A DNA stretch of 64,000 nucleotides from Acanthacorydalis orientalis (GCA_034766995.1 CM068322.1:7653589-7717588), one strand, 5' to 3'; shown: positions 36,017-47,606, numbered from the stretch's first letter. Program-made: numbers and translations. Notes: generated from the letters alone by a model not told the origin.

Positions 36017-37277
36017 GAATGTTGCATTGAAAGCCGCTGTTTTTTGTGGTTTTTGAACATTTATTTCAATAAAAAAAATGTATAAATACATTAATCAAAG
36101 TATTTGAGGTCGGAAACTATTACTTTTTCCCACTTTTTTGTCAAAAATTGAATTCCACAACGAAAGAATTTTGAGTCTGTCTTTTGAGCTAATCCATTCA
36201 GTAACCCAATTTTCGACTTCTCCGTAATTACGGAAATGTGTATCTTCCAAAACGTGCTGCATCAATCGGAACAGATGGTAATCGCTTGGGGCCAGGTCCG
36301 GAGAATACTCTGGGTGCGGAAGAACCACCCATTCGAGCTCCATCAGTGTTTGTTTCACGGCTATAGCAACATGAAACCGAGTGTTGCTATAGAGAAGAAT
36401 CACTTTTCGGCGATTTGATGCAAGTGAGGGTCATTTTTTCATCAAATTATCATTTAAATACTCCAATTGTTGTCGATAACGTTCAAAGGTGATTGTTTCC
36501 TTGGGTTTACAATACACGACACCCTTCATATCCTACCAAATAGAGAGCGTTGCTTTGTGACTGTGGATGTTTCGCTTTGGTGTCGACGTTGATGATTGAC
36601 CAGGATCAAACAATGATTTCTTGCGTTTCCGGTTGTCAAAATAGATTCATTTATCATCCCCGGTCACGATACGCGACAAGAAACTTTTCTTTTTGTGTCT
36701 TGCAAGCAAAGAAATCGAGATGTTTAAACGATTAGCAATGGCATTTTCGGTCAATTCATGTGGCAGCCATCTCACTTCTTTCTGCATCTTTTTCATAGCT
36801 TGTGAACGTCTTAAAATTGTTGATTTATCAACTTCGAGCTGTTGAGCCAATTCTTTGAGTGTTTGAGCAAGGTTTTCTTCCAATACAGCTTGCAGTTGTT
36901 CATCTTTGAAGTTTTTCGATTGACATGGCCGTTGTTTGTTGTGAACGTCACCACTTTTGAATCGTCGAAACCAATCTCTACATACTGTTTCCAATGGAGC
37001 AAATTCACCATAAGTTTTTTCAAGCAATCGATGAGCTTCAGTGGCACTTTTTTCAAATCAAAGTAATGTAGAATACACATCGGTAAAACGGCTTATCGAG
37101 TTCCATTTTAATTCGAATATAGAAAAGTATTTCTGTAAACAAATGATGGCATCTGATGACTGAATTTCATTGGGAAATGTTTACACTTCAAAGTGACAAA
37201 AGAGATATCTGTCACTGCCCACAGCATACCCACCTAGAGCCATCTATACGTAAACATCGGCTTTCAATGCAACCTCC
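36017..37277 (-). mobile_element. Full-length decayed mauritiana-type mariner
   Basis: The inverted termini share GTTGCATTGAAAGCCG and are flanked by TA (36015-36016 and 37278-37279). The 1261-bp length matches a complete mariner. The left flank is a (TA)n tract. Confidence 0.9.
36095..37106 (-). pseudogene. Mauritiana-type mariner transposase, inactive
   Basis: The start is probably the ATG at 37106, soon followed by a frame change. Recognisable blocks are the N-terminal HYFDLKK and EKTYGEFAPLETVCRDWFRR, the helix-turn-helix ELAQQLEVDKSTILRR, the linker WLPHELTEN, the first catalytic block SRIVTGDDK (near 36650), IWWDMKGVVY, the second block as LLYSNTRFHVA and the third block PHPEYSPDLAPSDYHLF. 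The second aspartate, normally in HDN, is replaced (YSN), so catalysis is lost even apart from the two or more frameshifts. The wording throughout is closest to the Mos1 (mauritiana) subfamily. Confidence 0.9.
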
Positions 37278-37279
37278 TA

Positions 37280-38235
37280 TTATATAAAGAAAAAAATATC
37301 GGCACACTTACGTTTTATAAATAAAAAAAGTGTTTAACTAATGTACTCTTGTAAAATTTCTACAAAATTCTATAAAATTTCATATATCTTTTTCAGAATC
37401 TACCTCAAAACTTGATGTAAAAAACTTATAAAAAATAAGATATTAAAAAAAAATATAAAAATATTGCAGTATCATAAAAGAACAAATGTTTATTTAATAT
37501 TAATTTGATTACACATATATTAAAACTAAATATTAATACTTAAAAAATATATAAAACAAGTAAATAATAAAATAAGGGTTGACTTAATGTTTTCCTTAAC
37601 CCAATTAATGTTTTCTTTATCATTTTATATATTTAAACAGTTGAAAAAATAACAAAATTGTAAAAAAGGTTAATTTACTGGAATTTTTTGATTTAAATAA
37701 TTGAGGTAAAATTGTTTGGAGCATTTAGAAAATAAATAAAATAGAACATTACTCACATCAGCTATTCTAGATTATTAAAAAAAAGGAAAATAATTTGCAT
37801 ACAATTATCAAATATGATTATAATAAACCAAGACAGAATTAAAGTTTTTAATAATTTAGAAACAGCCCAAATTGAAACCATGCATAGCAATTGATTTTCT
37901 CTTTACATATCACTTAGTTTTTAATTAAACATATAAACAATTACAATTTCCACTGCAATTACATTCTAGAAGTGATTTAACATTTAATTCTTTATATATA
38001 AATCAGATGATAATTAGTAGTAGCATAACATAATCAAAACATAGGATTAGGTTGCCACACATTAGAAAACAGTGGCAGAATTCTGCAAATTGCTACTTTG
38101 TACACCACAATAAAACAGAAACAGAATTATATACAATCCGTGTATATCTATGACCATAGATACAAATTTGATTCTGATCATAGTTAAAATATTTTCTTTC
38201 CTATATACAGCGTCAATATTTTGTCATTCGTTGTA
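37280..38235. other. Anonymous AT-rich sequence
   Basis: Nothing recognised. Confidence 0.5.
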
Positions 38236-38237
38236 TA

Positions 38238-39290
38238 AGGGCAGTTTGAAGAGTAACTTGGTTCGTGTACTTCTTGAAGAAGAGGGAAACACCTGTATTT
38301 GTTTTCATATAGTTCTATTTCTTTTAGTAATGCATGTGAAGTTAGAAGTCATTCCGTCATTAAATCTTCGTTTAATAGACGGTTCAACACAAACGTTTCG
38401 TACGAAAGTGCAAAATGGATAAAATCGAAATTCGAAGTGTGATTCAGTTCTTTTTTTTGGAAGATAAAAGAGCGAAGGAGATCCATCAGGGGACATTTCC
38501 TACGTTGAGTGTATCTTTTCCTTCCTGTTTAACTTTGGGTGAATGAATTTAAACATGGTATAACGAGCTCGGACATAAACCACGCACGCTCAGGAGGCTC
38601 GAGAACGAATGCCTCGCGAACGCATTTCATTTTGCATAATGAATTGTGTATGAAGAAACTTTCTACAAGATGGATGTCACGTTTACTCACTGAAAAGCAA
38701 AAACGATTTCATACGAGCATCGGATGACTTATTGGAACTATTAAAGAAAAATCCAACCATGGATAAAACTTAGATTCACCATTATACACCAGAATTGAAA
38801 ATCCAATCAAAACAGTGGACTAAACATGGTGAAACGGCTCCGAAGAATACAAAAACGGTTCAACCGGTTGGAAAGGTGACTGGGTTAGTTTTTTTAGGAT
38901 AAGAAAGAATTTCTCTTAATCGACTATCTTCAGAAGAAATAAAAAATTACTGGCCAATACTACACAACACTTCTGTATAAGTTGAAGGCAGAGATTTCGA
39001 GAAAACGTTCCGAAATGGTCATGAAAAAAGTATTGTTCCACCATGACAATACACCCCTTCATTCAAAAGTTATCATTCAGCAATAATTGTCCGATTTGAA
39101 GTTTGAAATACTTCCGCATTCACCATATTCGGCTAATTTGGCTTTCTCAGACATCATTCATCTGTTCCTGAAACTAAAAATTTTCTAGACTGGAAGCGAT
39201 TTTTGTCGAATGAAGAGGCAATAGAGGCCGCTAACGGTTATTTTGACGACCTCAAAGAAACCCACAGAAGGAACTTTCTATGTTTTATAT
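38238..39290 (+). mobile_element. Decayed mariner lacking its right end
   Basis: A likely left terminus AAGGGCAGTTTGAAGAGT follows a TA at 38236-38237. The transposase start MDKIEIRSVIQFFFLED is at 38415. Downstream come MKKLSTRWMSRLLTEKQK, IHHYTPELKIQSKQWT with SSEEIKNYW, a broken second block near 39045, and KRFLSNEEAIEAANGYFDDL near 39190. The first block lacks the expected tryptophan codon (TAG) and the helix-turn-helix portion is shortened. Several frameshifts and stops occur. No matching right terminus follows. Confidence 0.78.
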
Positions 39291-39345
39291 TTATTAATTA
39301 TATAATAGTTGAAAATATAAACATCAAATTTAATTTTTAAAACTT

Positions 39346-39355
<10 letters not shown>

Positions 39356-39399
<44 letters not shown>
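39356..39399. repeat. (TA)n tract
   Basis: About 44 bases of TA. Confidence 0.95.
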
Positions 39400-39401
<2 letters not shown>

Positions 39402-39405
39402 AAAA

Positions 39406-39456
39406 CCCACATTTCTAGTCACTTTGTCCGCAGGACATAGTGACGAGAAATGTGGG
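39406..39456. repeat. 51-nt near-perfect hairpin
   Basis: Two 24-nt arms, 39406-39429 and 39433-39456, pair at 22 of 24 positions around the loop GCA. The arms begin CCCACATTTCT and end AGAAATGTGGG. It lies at the broken edge of a LINE fragment, between it and a TA tract. Confidence 0.9.
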
Positions 39457-39459
39457 TGA

Positions 39460-39743
39460 GGTTTTGTTTTCCCTGCTACTCTTCGTAAGAACTTCTTTTC
39501 CGCTACCGATTCGTCTTGTATATTTATCGAGTGTCGTCCAGCTCTCTACTCCATACAAGATTGTTACTAGGAACACTGACTTATACAACTAAGACGTAGT
39601 CTTCTTCCTTACCTCTTTCTTTCCTATCACTGTTTAACTAAGTTGGTAATAAATTCTGTTGATCTTCTTAACCCTACTCAATACTTCCTGATTGATCCTC
39701 CCATCACTGCTAATTTTGACTCCTAGGTAGTTGTATTCAAAAT
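39460..39743 (-). pseudogene. LINE reverse transcriptase C-terminal fragment
   Basis: On the minus strand it reads YNYLGVKISSDGRINQEV, LSRVKKINRIYYQLS, a stop, VIGKKEVRKKT, then LYKSVFLVTILYGVESWT. This is the thumb region (YLG..I..DG... and LPTLLYG.E.W) of an RTE/Craft-like LINE. Both sides are truncated. Confidence 0.78.
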
Positions 39744-39951
39744 AAATTCGCGAAAATAAACTATAATTGCATAGTTTTTATTCAACATCCAAATTTATGA
39801 TTTTAGCTTCTCGGGAATAAATTAGATATTAATTAAGTTACGAGAATTGAATTAATGAAATGAACATTAAATTTCTATTGACGTGCATGTGATGACTCAA
39901 TTATTTGTATATAAATGTACATTAATATGACATGTTATAAAAAATGTACAT

Positions 39952-39998
<47 letters not shown>

Positions 39999-40249
39999 GT
40001 TTATGTATTACACAATCCTTATAAAGCGCATATACTTCCGTTAAACACTAAAAGTTCTGACATAATTTATTTTCAGGTTTTACTTGGTTTATATGAATTA
40101 AATTAAATTGAAGCATTTCTCAATTTAATAATTTGTCAATAAATTTAACTGTAATATGTAATTCAACCAGTAATAACGAATATACTTTTTAAAATATAGC
40201 TGAAGGATTTTCTTCGTGTACATGCATTGGCAAAAACACATACATATAA

Positions 40250-40297
<48 letters not shown>

Positions 40298-40492
40298 TCA
40301 TTAAAAATAAAAGTTTGAGCCCTCTTGTATTTCCAATATAAAAGTTGACATTAAAAAAACTTTTTGGTTCGTTAACGCTCAAGAGACGCCCTTCGCGATG
40401 TTTTTTAGCGTTAGCAAATGACTCTTGAAATTTATCCTATTCTTATATTTGTATATATTTTTTACATGAGCCAGAGAATTATGACATGAGAA

Positions 40493-40568
<76 letters not shown>

Positions 40569-40656
40569 CATTTATCTTTTATACCCTTACAAGTAAGTAA
40601 ATATAAAGCATGAGATTTGAGTATACATGAAATAGGTAAATGCCATAGGTAATGCC

Positions 40657-40709
<53 letters not shown>

Positions 40710-40724
40710 CATATATATATATAC

Positions 40725-40768
<44 letters not shown>

Positions 40769-41462
40769 TGAATTTATGTTAGATTTATTATTTGATTATA
40801 TTTATATGTGCTATAAATATTGACATGAGAAATATTTTTAGAAATATTATGAAGAATTTATGTTAAGAAAACCAACATGAATGCAAGACAAATAATTCCA
40901 ACAATACGCGTCCAACAGTAGTCACATTTCCTAAACAATACATTTCTTAGTTAATTTCATTTACTTACTGCGTCTGTCTTTTCTAACTATCGTTGTTATT
41001 CTTGTTGTTTTTAGATTTTTCCCTACTACCAATAATATATGTTTATATTTTTGTCTTTCTGCGAACAATTTCGATCAGTTTGAGTTGCGTTTCTTGTTTT
41101 AGATCAGCTTTGGGTTCTTTAAAATGTCTACTCTGGTTAATTATTATGCATATATTGAATTTTATAAAAAATATCTTTTTGGATAGTAATATTAGAGTTA
41201 ATCTATATTTTAATTCAGAAAACATTTGAGATTTGACATCTTAAAAATAATCGTTCCATTGAAATAAAATACAATTTAAAGACATTAGAAACCGCTATTA
41301 AAATATAAACGAGGAAATATACTTTGGTGTTGGCACAATATGAAATTTATATTTTAATTGTTATTCTTACAGTAGATTTCTTAACCAGTCAGAAAATATT
41401 TTATTTATAGTGAATAGATTTTTCAAATTTTAGCATTCAGAGTCAAATTCTGCGAATATATA
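39744..41462. other. AT-rich sequence crowded with TA tracts
   Basis: TA runs at about 39955-39992, 40253-40294, 40496-40562 and 40660-40764, the last with TACA variants. No gene recognised. Confidence 0.6.
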
Positions 41463-41464
41463 TA

Positions 41465-41922
41465 CAGTGAACACCCGTACAATGCGGGAGATACATTCCG
41501 CGTTAGAGGAAATCGCTTTATACGAACCATATGTGGTATTTATGAACTGTGGGTGCGGCATAACGGTTTTACACGAATTTGATATTCGAATTCAAATGCG
41601 TTTACTAATTTGTAGATAGCGACAGTGAATAAATGTTACTTCACTTTTTAATTTTACTTTTTGTTTTGAATTTACATGAAATAAAAATATTTTTCGGTTA
41701 TCTCTTTAAATATTCAATTTAATTTTTAAGGTAAACCTTTATATATTTTATAACTATAACATCCCTATGCATACATGGACAAGAAGTAAATACGTACGGC
41801 GTTTCTAAACAAAAAATCGAAAAGTGTGTCAAAATGCTAAATTTATCTAACGCGTATATGGGGGTATTTATCGCATTTTATGATTACTAGTCGCATTTTT
41901 TTCATCACGTTATACGGGGGTC

Positions 41923-41926
<4 letters not shown>
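41465..41926. mobile_element. MITE with pogo/Tigger-like termini, about 462 bp
   Basis: The left end CAGTGAACACCCGTACAA follows TA (41463-41464). The right end read inward is TAGTAGACCCCCGTATAA and abuts a TA tract. Such CAGT.GA.CCCCGT.TAA termini with a TA target resemble pogo/Tigger elements. No coding remnant was seen. Confidence 0.65.

Positions 41927-41974
<48 letters not shown>
41927..41974. repeat. (TA)n tract
   Basis: About 46 bases of TA separating the MITE from an RTE tail. Confidence 0.95.
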
Positions 41975-41977
<3 letters not shown>

Positions 41978-41979
41978 CA

Positions 41980-42060
41980 GTACAAATAAAAATGGAAAAT
42001 CATGGAAGAGGCCTTTATCCAGCAGTGGATTAACAGAGGCTGAAGAAGATAATGATGATG
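41980..42060 (+). mobile_element. 81-bp RTE 3' end with target duplication
   Basis: It matches the last bases of the RTE copy at 46715-47562 (AATGGAAAATCATGGAAG, then the coding end and a (GAT)n-like tail). Flanking direct repeats ATATAAATACA lie at 41969-41979 and 42061-42071. It is an extremely 5'-truncated insertion. Part of the left repeat overlaps the TA tract, which weakens it as evidence. Confidence 0.75.
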
Positions 42061-42071
42061 ATATAAATACA

Positions 42072-42475
42072 AGGATTGATCGTTCAATTCGCGGAACGAA
42101 ACCAAAAAAAATAATATTCATTTGATAAATCATGTGACAGTTTTTCCTTTTCAAAATTTTCCCCTTTTGAAGTGTATATATTTTTCCCACCGTCTTAGTC
42201 ACGTGTTGTAAGTTTTCTAGAACCCGTTGTCTGTTATGCTGCGTAGACAAGCCGTTGTGGCTTTGAGGGGCTCTTCATTAGACCAAAAACACTTCCACTC
42301 CAGAATTTTTTCAGTCGTAGAAACAAGAAGAAATCACAAGGTGCCTGGCTTAGTGAATATGAAAGATACGCAAGACAAGACTTCTGCTCAATTTTGTAAG
42401 CACAGATTGCGCAATACAGGCTGTGTAACAAGGTTAGTACAACGACTACAACTCGCACAATAATACCTCAAACAG
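42072..42475 (-). pseudogene. Mariner-type transposase C-terminal fragment
   Basis: On the minus strand it reads YSLSQAPCDFFLFLRLKKF, corresponding to the third catalytic block [14 protein letters not shown]. After a frame change it reads DNGFQK, then W.RRWEKYI, the typical end of the protein. The proline and first aspartate of the motif are altered. Neither terminus was identified. Confidence 0.68.
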
Positions 42476-42614
42476 CATTAGACGTGACATAATGAGCAAC
42501 GACTACTTAAGTCACTCCACTAATACGAAAAAAGCACCATTAGTGATTGGAACACAAGTAACGTGCGGTATTCAAAATTAGATCACCATTCATCGAATTA
42601 AATTATTATACCTG

Positions 42615-42711
<97 letters not shown>

Positions 42712-42912
42712 GTTTATAATACCATTTGTAAGTTCACATTTTTTTTTCCAAATATAAAATGGAACCAATCTAAATATACTTTAGGTTTCATATTCCATTA
42801 AGAATATACAAGTTTGTCAATAAAAAGATACCTAAGCAATTAATTGTAAATTAAATTTTAAAATTTTTTATTATAAGGTATAGGTTTATTTTTTCTAATG
42901 TAATGTGTAATC

Positions 42913-42966
<54 letters not shown>

Positions 42967-43228
42967 TTATTGACTTCACCTCGCCCCCGACAATTGAGAA
43001 ATTTGTCTGCTGTAAAATATACCTTTAAAATTAAATTGTTCACACTATGTCTATTATAAAGGTATTCCACACTCTAACTTGAATAAACAGACACAAAATG
43101 TATTTTACTCTTGCTCTCTCTATTTATAAAAAGAATGTACGTACCTATTTACGGTATTAATCGCCTATATTTATCAAGTCTATGATATTATATTACGAAG
43201 TCTTCAAATAGGAAACTACTGAACCACG

Positions 43229-43282
<54 letters not shown>
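42476..43282. other. AT-rich sequence with three TA tracts
   Basis: TA runs at about 42618-42708, 42916-42963 and 43231-43282. No gene recognised. Confidence 0.6.
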
Positions 43283-43283
<1 letters not shown>

Positions 43284-44047
43284 GAGGTCAGACAATTAAG
43301 TAATGCGACCGATTTTTTTTCTCGGCCTGTGGTAACACTGCGAACCTGTAACTCCGCCACCGTAATAGCAGATCCCTACTCTCTCGATTGAGACCTTGAC
43401 CACCCTCGTACGATCATTTCTTCGCCAGCTGTTTAGTGTTTTGTAACAACGCGCGAGTAGTGCATGTCACGAAAATGAATATATATATATCGCTCAAGAT
43501 TGTCTCGAGCAGGTTGAAAGTGATCCTACTCTTCTCGATCGAGTTATTACTGGTGATGAAAGTTGGTTCTTTCAATATGACCCCGAAACTAAACGACAAA
43601 GCCAACAGTGGCTGCCCCCTGGAGCACCAAGGCCAAAGAAGGCGAGAATGAGCAAGTCCAAAGTGAAAACCATGTTGATTTGCTTCTTCGACAGCAGAGG
43701 GGTGGTTCACAAAGAGTTCGTACCACCTGGACAAACCGTAAATCAAGTATTCTACCGCAATGTGCTCGAAAAATTACGAAAAAGGGTGCTCAGAGTGCGT
43801 CCAGAGATCGCGAAGACTTGGGTTCTGCATCACGACAATGCTCCCTGTCACAGTGCGTTCAGTGTCTCTCAGTTTTTGGCGTGTAAAGGCATCACAACGT
43901 TACCACAACCGCCCTATTCACCGGATATGTCACCCTGCGACTTTTTCCTATTCCCCCATATGAAAAAATTCGTCAAAGGTCGACATTTTGACTCCGTTGA
44001 AAATATCCAAGAATCTGTGACGAGGGTACTCGGAGAGGTCCCACAAT
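43283..44047 (+). mobile_element. Deleted and 3'-truncated mariner, GAGGTCAGACAATTAAG family
   Basis: The left terminus CGAGGTCAGACAATTAAG directly follows a TA tract and aligns with the element at 23565-24502 through the first 13 codons. A short ATATATATAT replaces the deleted N-terminal domain. The right end breaks off after the codons for LGEVPQ at 44047, just before a MITE. Confidence 0.88.
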
Positions 44048-44049
44048 AA
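43436..44049 (+). pseudogene. Mariner transposase, catalytic domain retained
   Basis: The first codons ([15 protein letters not shown]) are in one frame; from about 43477 the catalytic domain is open in another frame. It includes the first block VITGDESWFFQYDPETK, RPKKARMSKSKVKTMLICFF, the second block LHHDNAPCH and the third block [14 protein letters not shown], so the DD34D triad is complete. Both helix-turn-helix motifs were lost by the deletion, and TAA at 44047-44049 ends the frame about 30 residues early. Such a protein could not bind its termini. Confidence 0.9.
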
Positions 44050-44058
44050 TTATAAGTA

Positions 44059-44518
44059 CACTCAAACCTGTTTTTGTGCGGTGTTTTTTTGTGCGAATTT
44101 TTTTTGTGCACTTGTTTTTATGCGATTTTTTTTTTGTGCGGTAAATGAAAATTTCAATAAATTTATTATTTTTGTTGAATTTTAGCAAAATAACGCAGTG
44201 TAATTTGAATGTTAGTTTCTAAGTAAATTGCGGAACCGTTCAAGTCAGGTATAAGGGCGCGCATATCTGTCCTGTACCGCAATGGGATAACAAAGTTCTC
44301 TGCTGCACAGATGAACTGCTAGTTATTTCGTAAGATTTTAAGTTATATTAAACGTGAGACTTTTTTTCTGCGGTCCCTATTCACCGCATAAAAAAAATAT
44401 TTTTTAATTGTGTTCCGAAAACTATATTTTATAGCTACTCGTGAAGTTTTGTGCGATTTTTTTTTATGCGTTTTCTTTTATGCGGTCCCTATCTACCGCA
44501 CAAAAACAGGTTTGAGTG
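44059..44518. mobile_element. 460-bp MITE with TA flanks
   Basis: Perfect termini CACTCAAACCTGTTTTTG...(continuing TGCGGT) on both ends in inverted orientation, flanked by TA (44057-44058, 44519-44520). The subterminal regions repeat TTTTTGTGCG and TGCGGTCCCTAT motifs several times. No coding content. TA target and terminus style suggest a Tc1/mariner-superfamily, possibly Tigger-like, non-autonomous element. Confidence 0.88.
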
Positions 44519-44520
44519 TA

Positions 44521-45200
44521 TATTCATATAACCAAATAAAACAGTAAATTTATTTTTTGAAAACACATTTATGTCTATATATATATATATATAACAAGTA
44601 CAAAACAGTTATCTGGTTAAGAGAGTAATATAATTTAAAGACACAATCTAATATGGTTAGGGTTAATAAGCATTTCAGGCATTAATTTAAAAAACATATC
44701 GTTGATTTTGTAATGTGTTCAATTATTTTCCAAACAGTCTATTAATTCTAAGGAAACTCAATGAAATATATATTCATTTCTAAAATGTAATTACACTACA
44801 TATGAAGATAATATTGTTTTTTTGCCTCTTTATATTTCTTTAATATTTACAGTAAGAAGTAAAATACAATGTTTAACGATATCTTTTATTATGTGGTCAA
44901 TCTGAATGATAATTTTATGCACTTTTAATTCATTATAAATGCTGTATATAATTATTTTTATAACAGTTGTACATATTATTGTCAAATTTCAAATATATTT
45001 ATTATCTCTCAATTATTTATCATTTTTTTTACAAGTAAAATATAAACATTGTGTTGTTTCGAGCATCTATAAATAAACAATACTGTAAACAAGAAATGTT
45101 ATATTTACATGTTAGTCTATCTGTTGATAATTGCCGCAGGTCTGCACTACTGACCTTGTTTATAAGACTAATTTTAAAAAACTTTCTCTGAATGTTCTTC
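44521..45200. other. Anonymous AT-rich sequence
   Basis: A short TA run at 44577-44593; otherwise nothing recognised. Confidence 0.5.
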
Positions 45201-45206
45201 TATATA

Positions 45207-45296
45207 CCTTCGATAGCTCAGTTGGTAGAGCGGTGGACTGTAGTTGGTTTCATTTCAGTAATCCATAGGTCGCTGGTTCAAATCCGGCTCGAAGGA
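45207..45296 (+). tRNA. tRNA-Tyr (anticodon GUA) with a 17-nt intron
   Basis: The acceptor stem CCTTCGA/TCGAAGG, D arm GCTC-AGTTGGTA-GAGC, anticodon stem GTGGA/TCCAT and T arm GCTGG-TTCAAAT-CCGGC all pair, with discriminator A at 45296. The anticodon GTA is at 45240-45242 and G37 at 45243. An intron of 17 nt (45244-45260) follows the base after the anticodon, the canonical position; tRNA-Tyr genes in animals normally carry an intron here. Removing it gives a 73-nt tRNA. The internal A and B promoter boxes (TAGCTCAGTTGG and GGTTCAAATCC) are intact, so the gene is probably functional. Confidence 0.96.
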
Positions 45297-45302
45297 GTTT
45301 CC

Positions 45303-45308
45303 TTTTTT
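45303..45308 (+). terminator. RNA polymerase III terminator of tRNA-Tyr
   Basis: A run of six T residues starts seven bases after the tRNA 3' end. Confidence 0.85.
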
Positions 45309-45309
45309 G

Positions 45310-45879
45310 TCAGTTTTTGACTAACTGAATAAGTACATTTGACGATGCTTATTATTTTTTTTTTATTATCAAGTACTGTTCTAATCTCGAATAAAATATC
45401 ACTAAAATACCATTCAGTTTTCATCTCAGAAACACTTAAAAAAATAAAACACACAAGTGTCTAAACATTTATCAGTTATTTAATTATTGTAATCATTTAT
45501 AAAACATATGCTTGTAAAGAGAAGATATATGTATGCTAAAGAAAAAAAAATTGTTGACAAGCGAAATGATTTTCATTTGATTATTCCGGGAGCATATTAC
45601 AAATAAATAAAATCAACTGTGGTACAGCGGTCATTTTTCTATTTGGACGTATAAATAATCCAGCTACATAATTTAATTTAACTGCATGGTTTATTTTTTA
45701 TGCCACGCGCCGAAATAAACGTATTATTTTATATGTTGTATTTAATGCACACTTTCTTTACGAACAATAATCTATTTATGATTCTATTAAAATTTTATTA
45801 CTTACTTATTAAAAACACGCATACAAATACTCGCCAATACAAAATACACACTCACGCACACATATATACACACACATAT

Positions 45880-45938
<59 letters not shown>

Positions 45939-46669
45939 TTATATATAACACGTATATATGGGGTGTGTAAATGTAATAAAAGTAGACTTAATATCCATTT
46001 ATTTTCATTGCTGTTTAAGACTACAATATTATAATATTAATCATATTATAGTATCGTTATTAATTGTATTTAATTCTGATTTGTGGTTAGTAATACATAA
46101 AACTTTTATAATAACCGAGATTAAAATGTATAAAGTAGTACAAAAATACTTTAGAAGTTAAAATGTTTAAATGCTGAAAACCGTTAGAATATTTTGCATA
46201 TGGCAGCATTATGTTAAAAAATATTCCAATGGTTTTCATCATTTAAACATTTGATTGAAAAGAAAAATTATATTTCACTCTGTCACTAAAGCTAAAATAA
46301 CTGGATAAATATGTTTGATTTTTATTTCAAAATTTAAAAAGAAATGTTTAATAGCAATGTAGCTGTTATTTAAAAAAAATGATTTAATTTTATCCTCTTC
46401 TCAGCTTTGATATATGACCTTTTGAAAATAGAACCTACCATGACCTAATACAAAAAGGTGTTTGTTTTTTGAAAAATGTCATTATATTAACTGTTCTATA
46501 TTTCGTGTAGAATATTTAAAATACTGTTCTATATTATGGTTAAGATACTGTTTCTTTTTGCAATAAAATTAAAATCGATTTCCGTTACACATGTTGAAAT
46601 AATACCATTGAACCATTTGAAACCACTGTATTATTCTGCGCAAATTCTCTTTCGAAATCTTAAAAAACG

Positions 46670-46670
<1 letters not shown>
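45310..46670. other. Anonymous AT-rich sequence with a TA tract
   Basis: A compound CA/TA run at about 45835-45957; nothing else recognised. Confidence 0.5.

Positions 46671-46671
<1 letters not shown>

Positions 46672-46714
<43 letters not shown>
46672..46714. repeat. (TA)n tract
   Basis: About 42 bases of TA at the truncated 5' edge of the RTE element. Confidence 0.95.
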
Positions 46715-46719
<5 letters not shown>

Positions 46720-47558
46720 ATCGCTCGACTGGGAGTACAAAGGAATCGAAATAAAGGGCGAAAGATTAAGCCATCTCCGGTTTGCCGATGATATAGTTAT
46801 TTTCGCAAATACTCCAGAAGAGTTGCAAAAGAGGATAGAAGAACTAAACGATGCCAGTCAAAAAATCGGCCTCAACATGAATCATACAAAGACGAAAGTA
46901 CTATTCAATGCGTTTGTATGTCCGAAGAAAATTGAAATAAAAGGAACGGAAATAGAAGAAGTTACGAAATATGTCTATCTAGGCCAGCTTATCAACAGAG
47001 ATGGATCATTCTCTGAAGAAGTAAATAGAAGAATAAAAATGGGTTGGAGCTCTTTTGGACGAAACGCCTCGATATTTAAATCAACAATCCCACTTTGTTT
47101 AAAGAAAAACGTATTTGATCAGTGTATACTACCAGTTCTTACCTCCGGCAGCGTAACATGGGTGCTTAACGCCAAAATAGTTCAAAGACTCCAAACAACA
47201 CAACGAAGTATGGAAAGATGCATGTTGGGAATAACAAGAAGAGATAGAAAGAGAATAGAATGGATACGAAAACAAACAGGAGTCACAGATATAATAAGAA
47301 GAGTAAAGAGTCTGAAATGGAAATGGGCAGGACATATCGCAAGAAGAGAAGACAACCAATGGACAAGAGAAATTATTGAACTGGGAACCAAGGAATACGA
47401 AAAGACCCAGAAAGAGACCAATGAACAGATGGGATAAGGATATTAAGAACTTTATTGGAAAACCGTGGAAAATAGAAACACTGAATCGAACAAAATGGAA
47501 AATCATGGAAGAGGCCTTTATCCAGCAGTGGATTAACAGGGGCTGAAGATGATGATGA

Positions 47559-47562
<4 letters not shown>
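46715..47562 (+). mobile_element. RTE-clade LINE, 3' part, with one frameshift
   Basis: The frame emerges directly from a (TA)n tract and reads DWEYKGIEIKGERLSHL, then RFADDIVIFANTPEEL with the catalytic FADD box, ASQKIGLNMNHTKTKV, YVYLGQLINRDGSF, the thumb GWSSFGRNASIFKS, LPVLTSGSVTWVL, and the conserved C-terminal region MERCMLGITRRDR and WKWAGHIARREDNQW. At about 47400 an extra A in an A run shifts the frame. In the corrected phase the protein continues to the C-terminal WINRG and stops at TGA 47544-47546. A (GAT)n tail follows. It is 5'-truncated: N-terminal endonuclease and fingers are missing. Two further scraps of this family lie at 41980 and 51245. Confidence 0.9.

Positions 47563-47601
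<39 letters not shown>
47563..47601. repeat. (TA)n tract
   Basis: About 38 bases of TA between the RTE tail and a mariner terminus. Confidence 0.95.
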
Positions 47602-47606
<5 letters not shown>

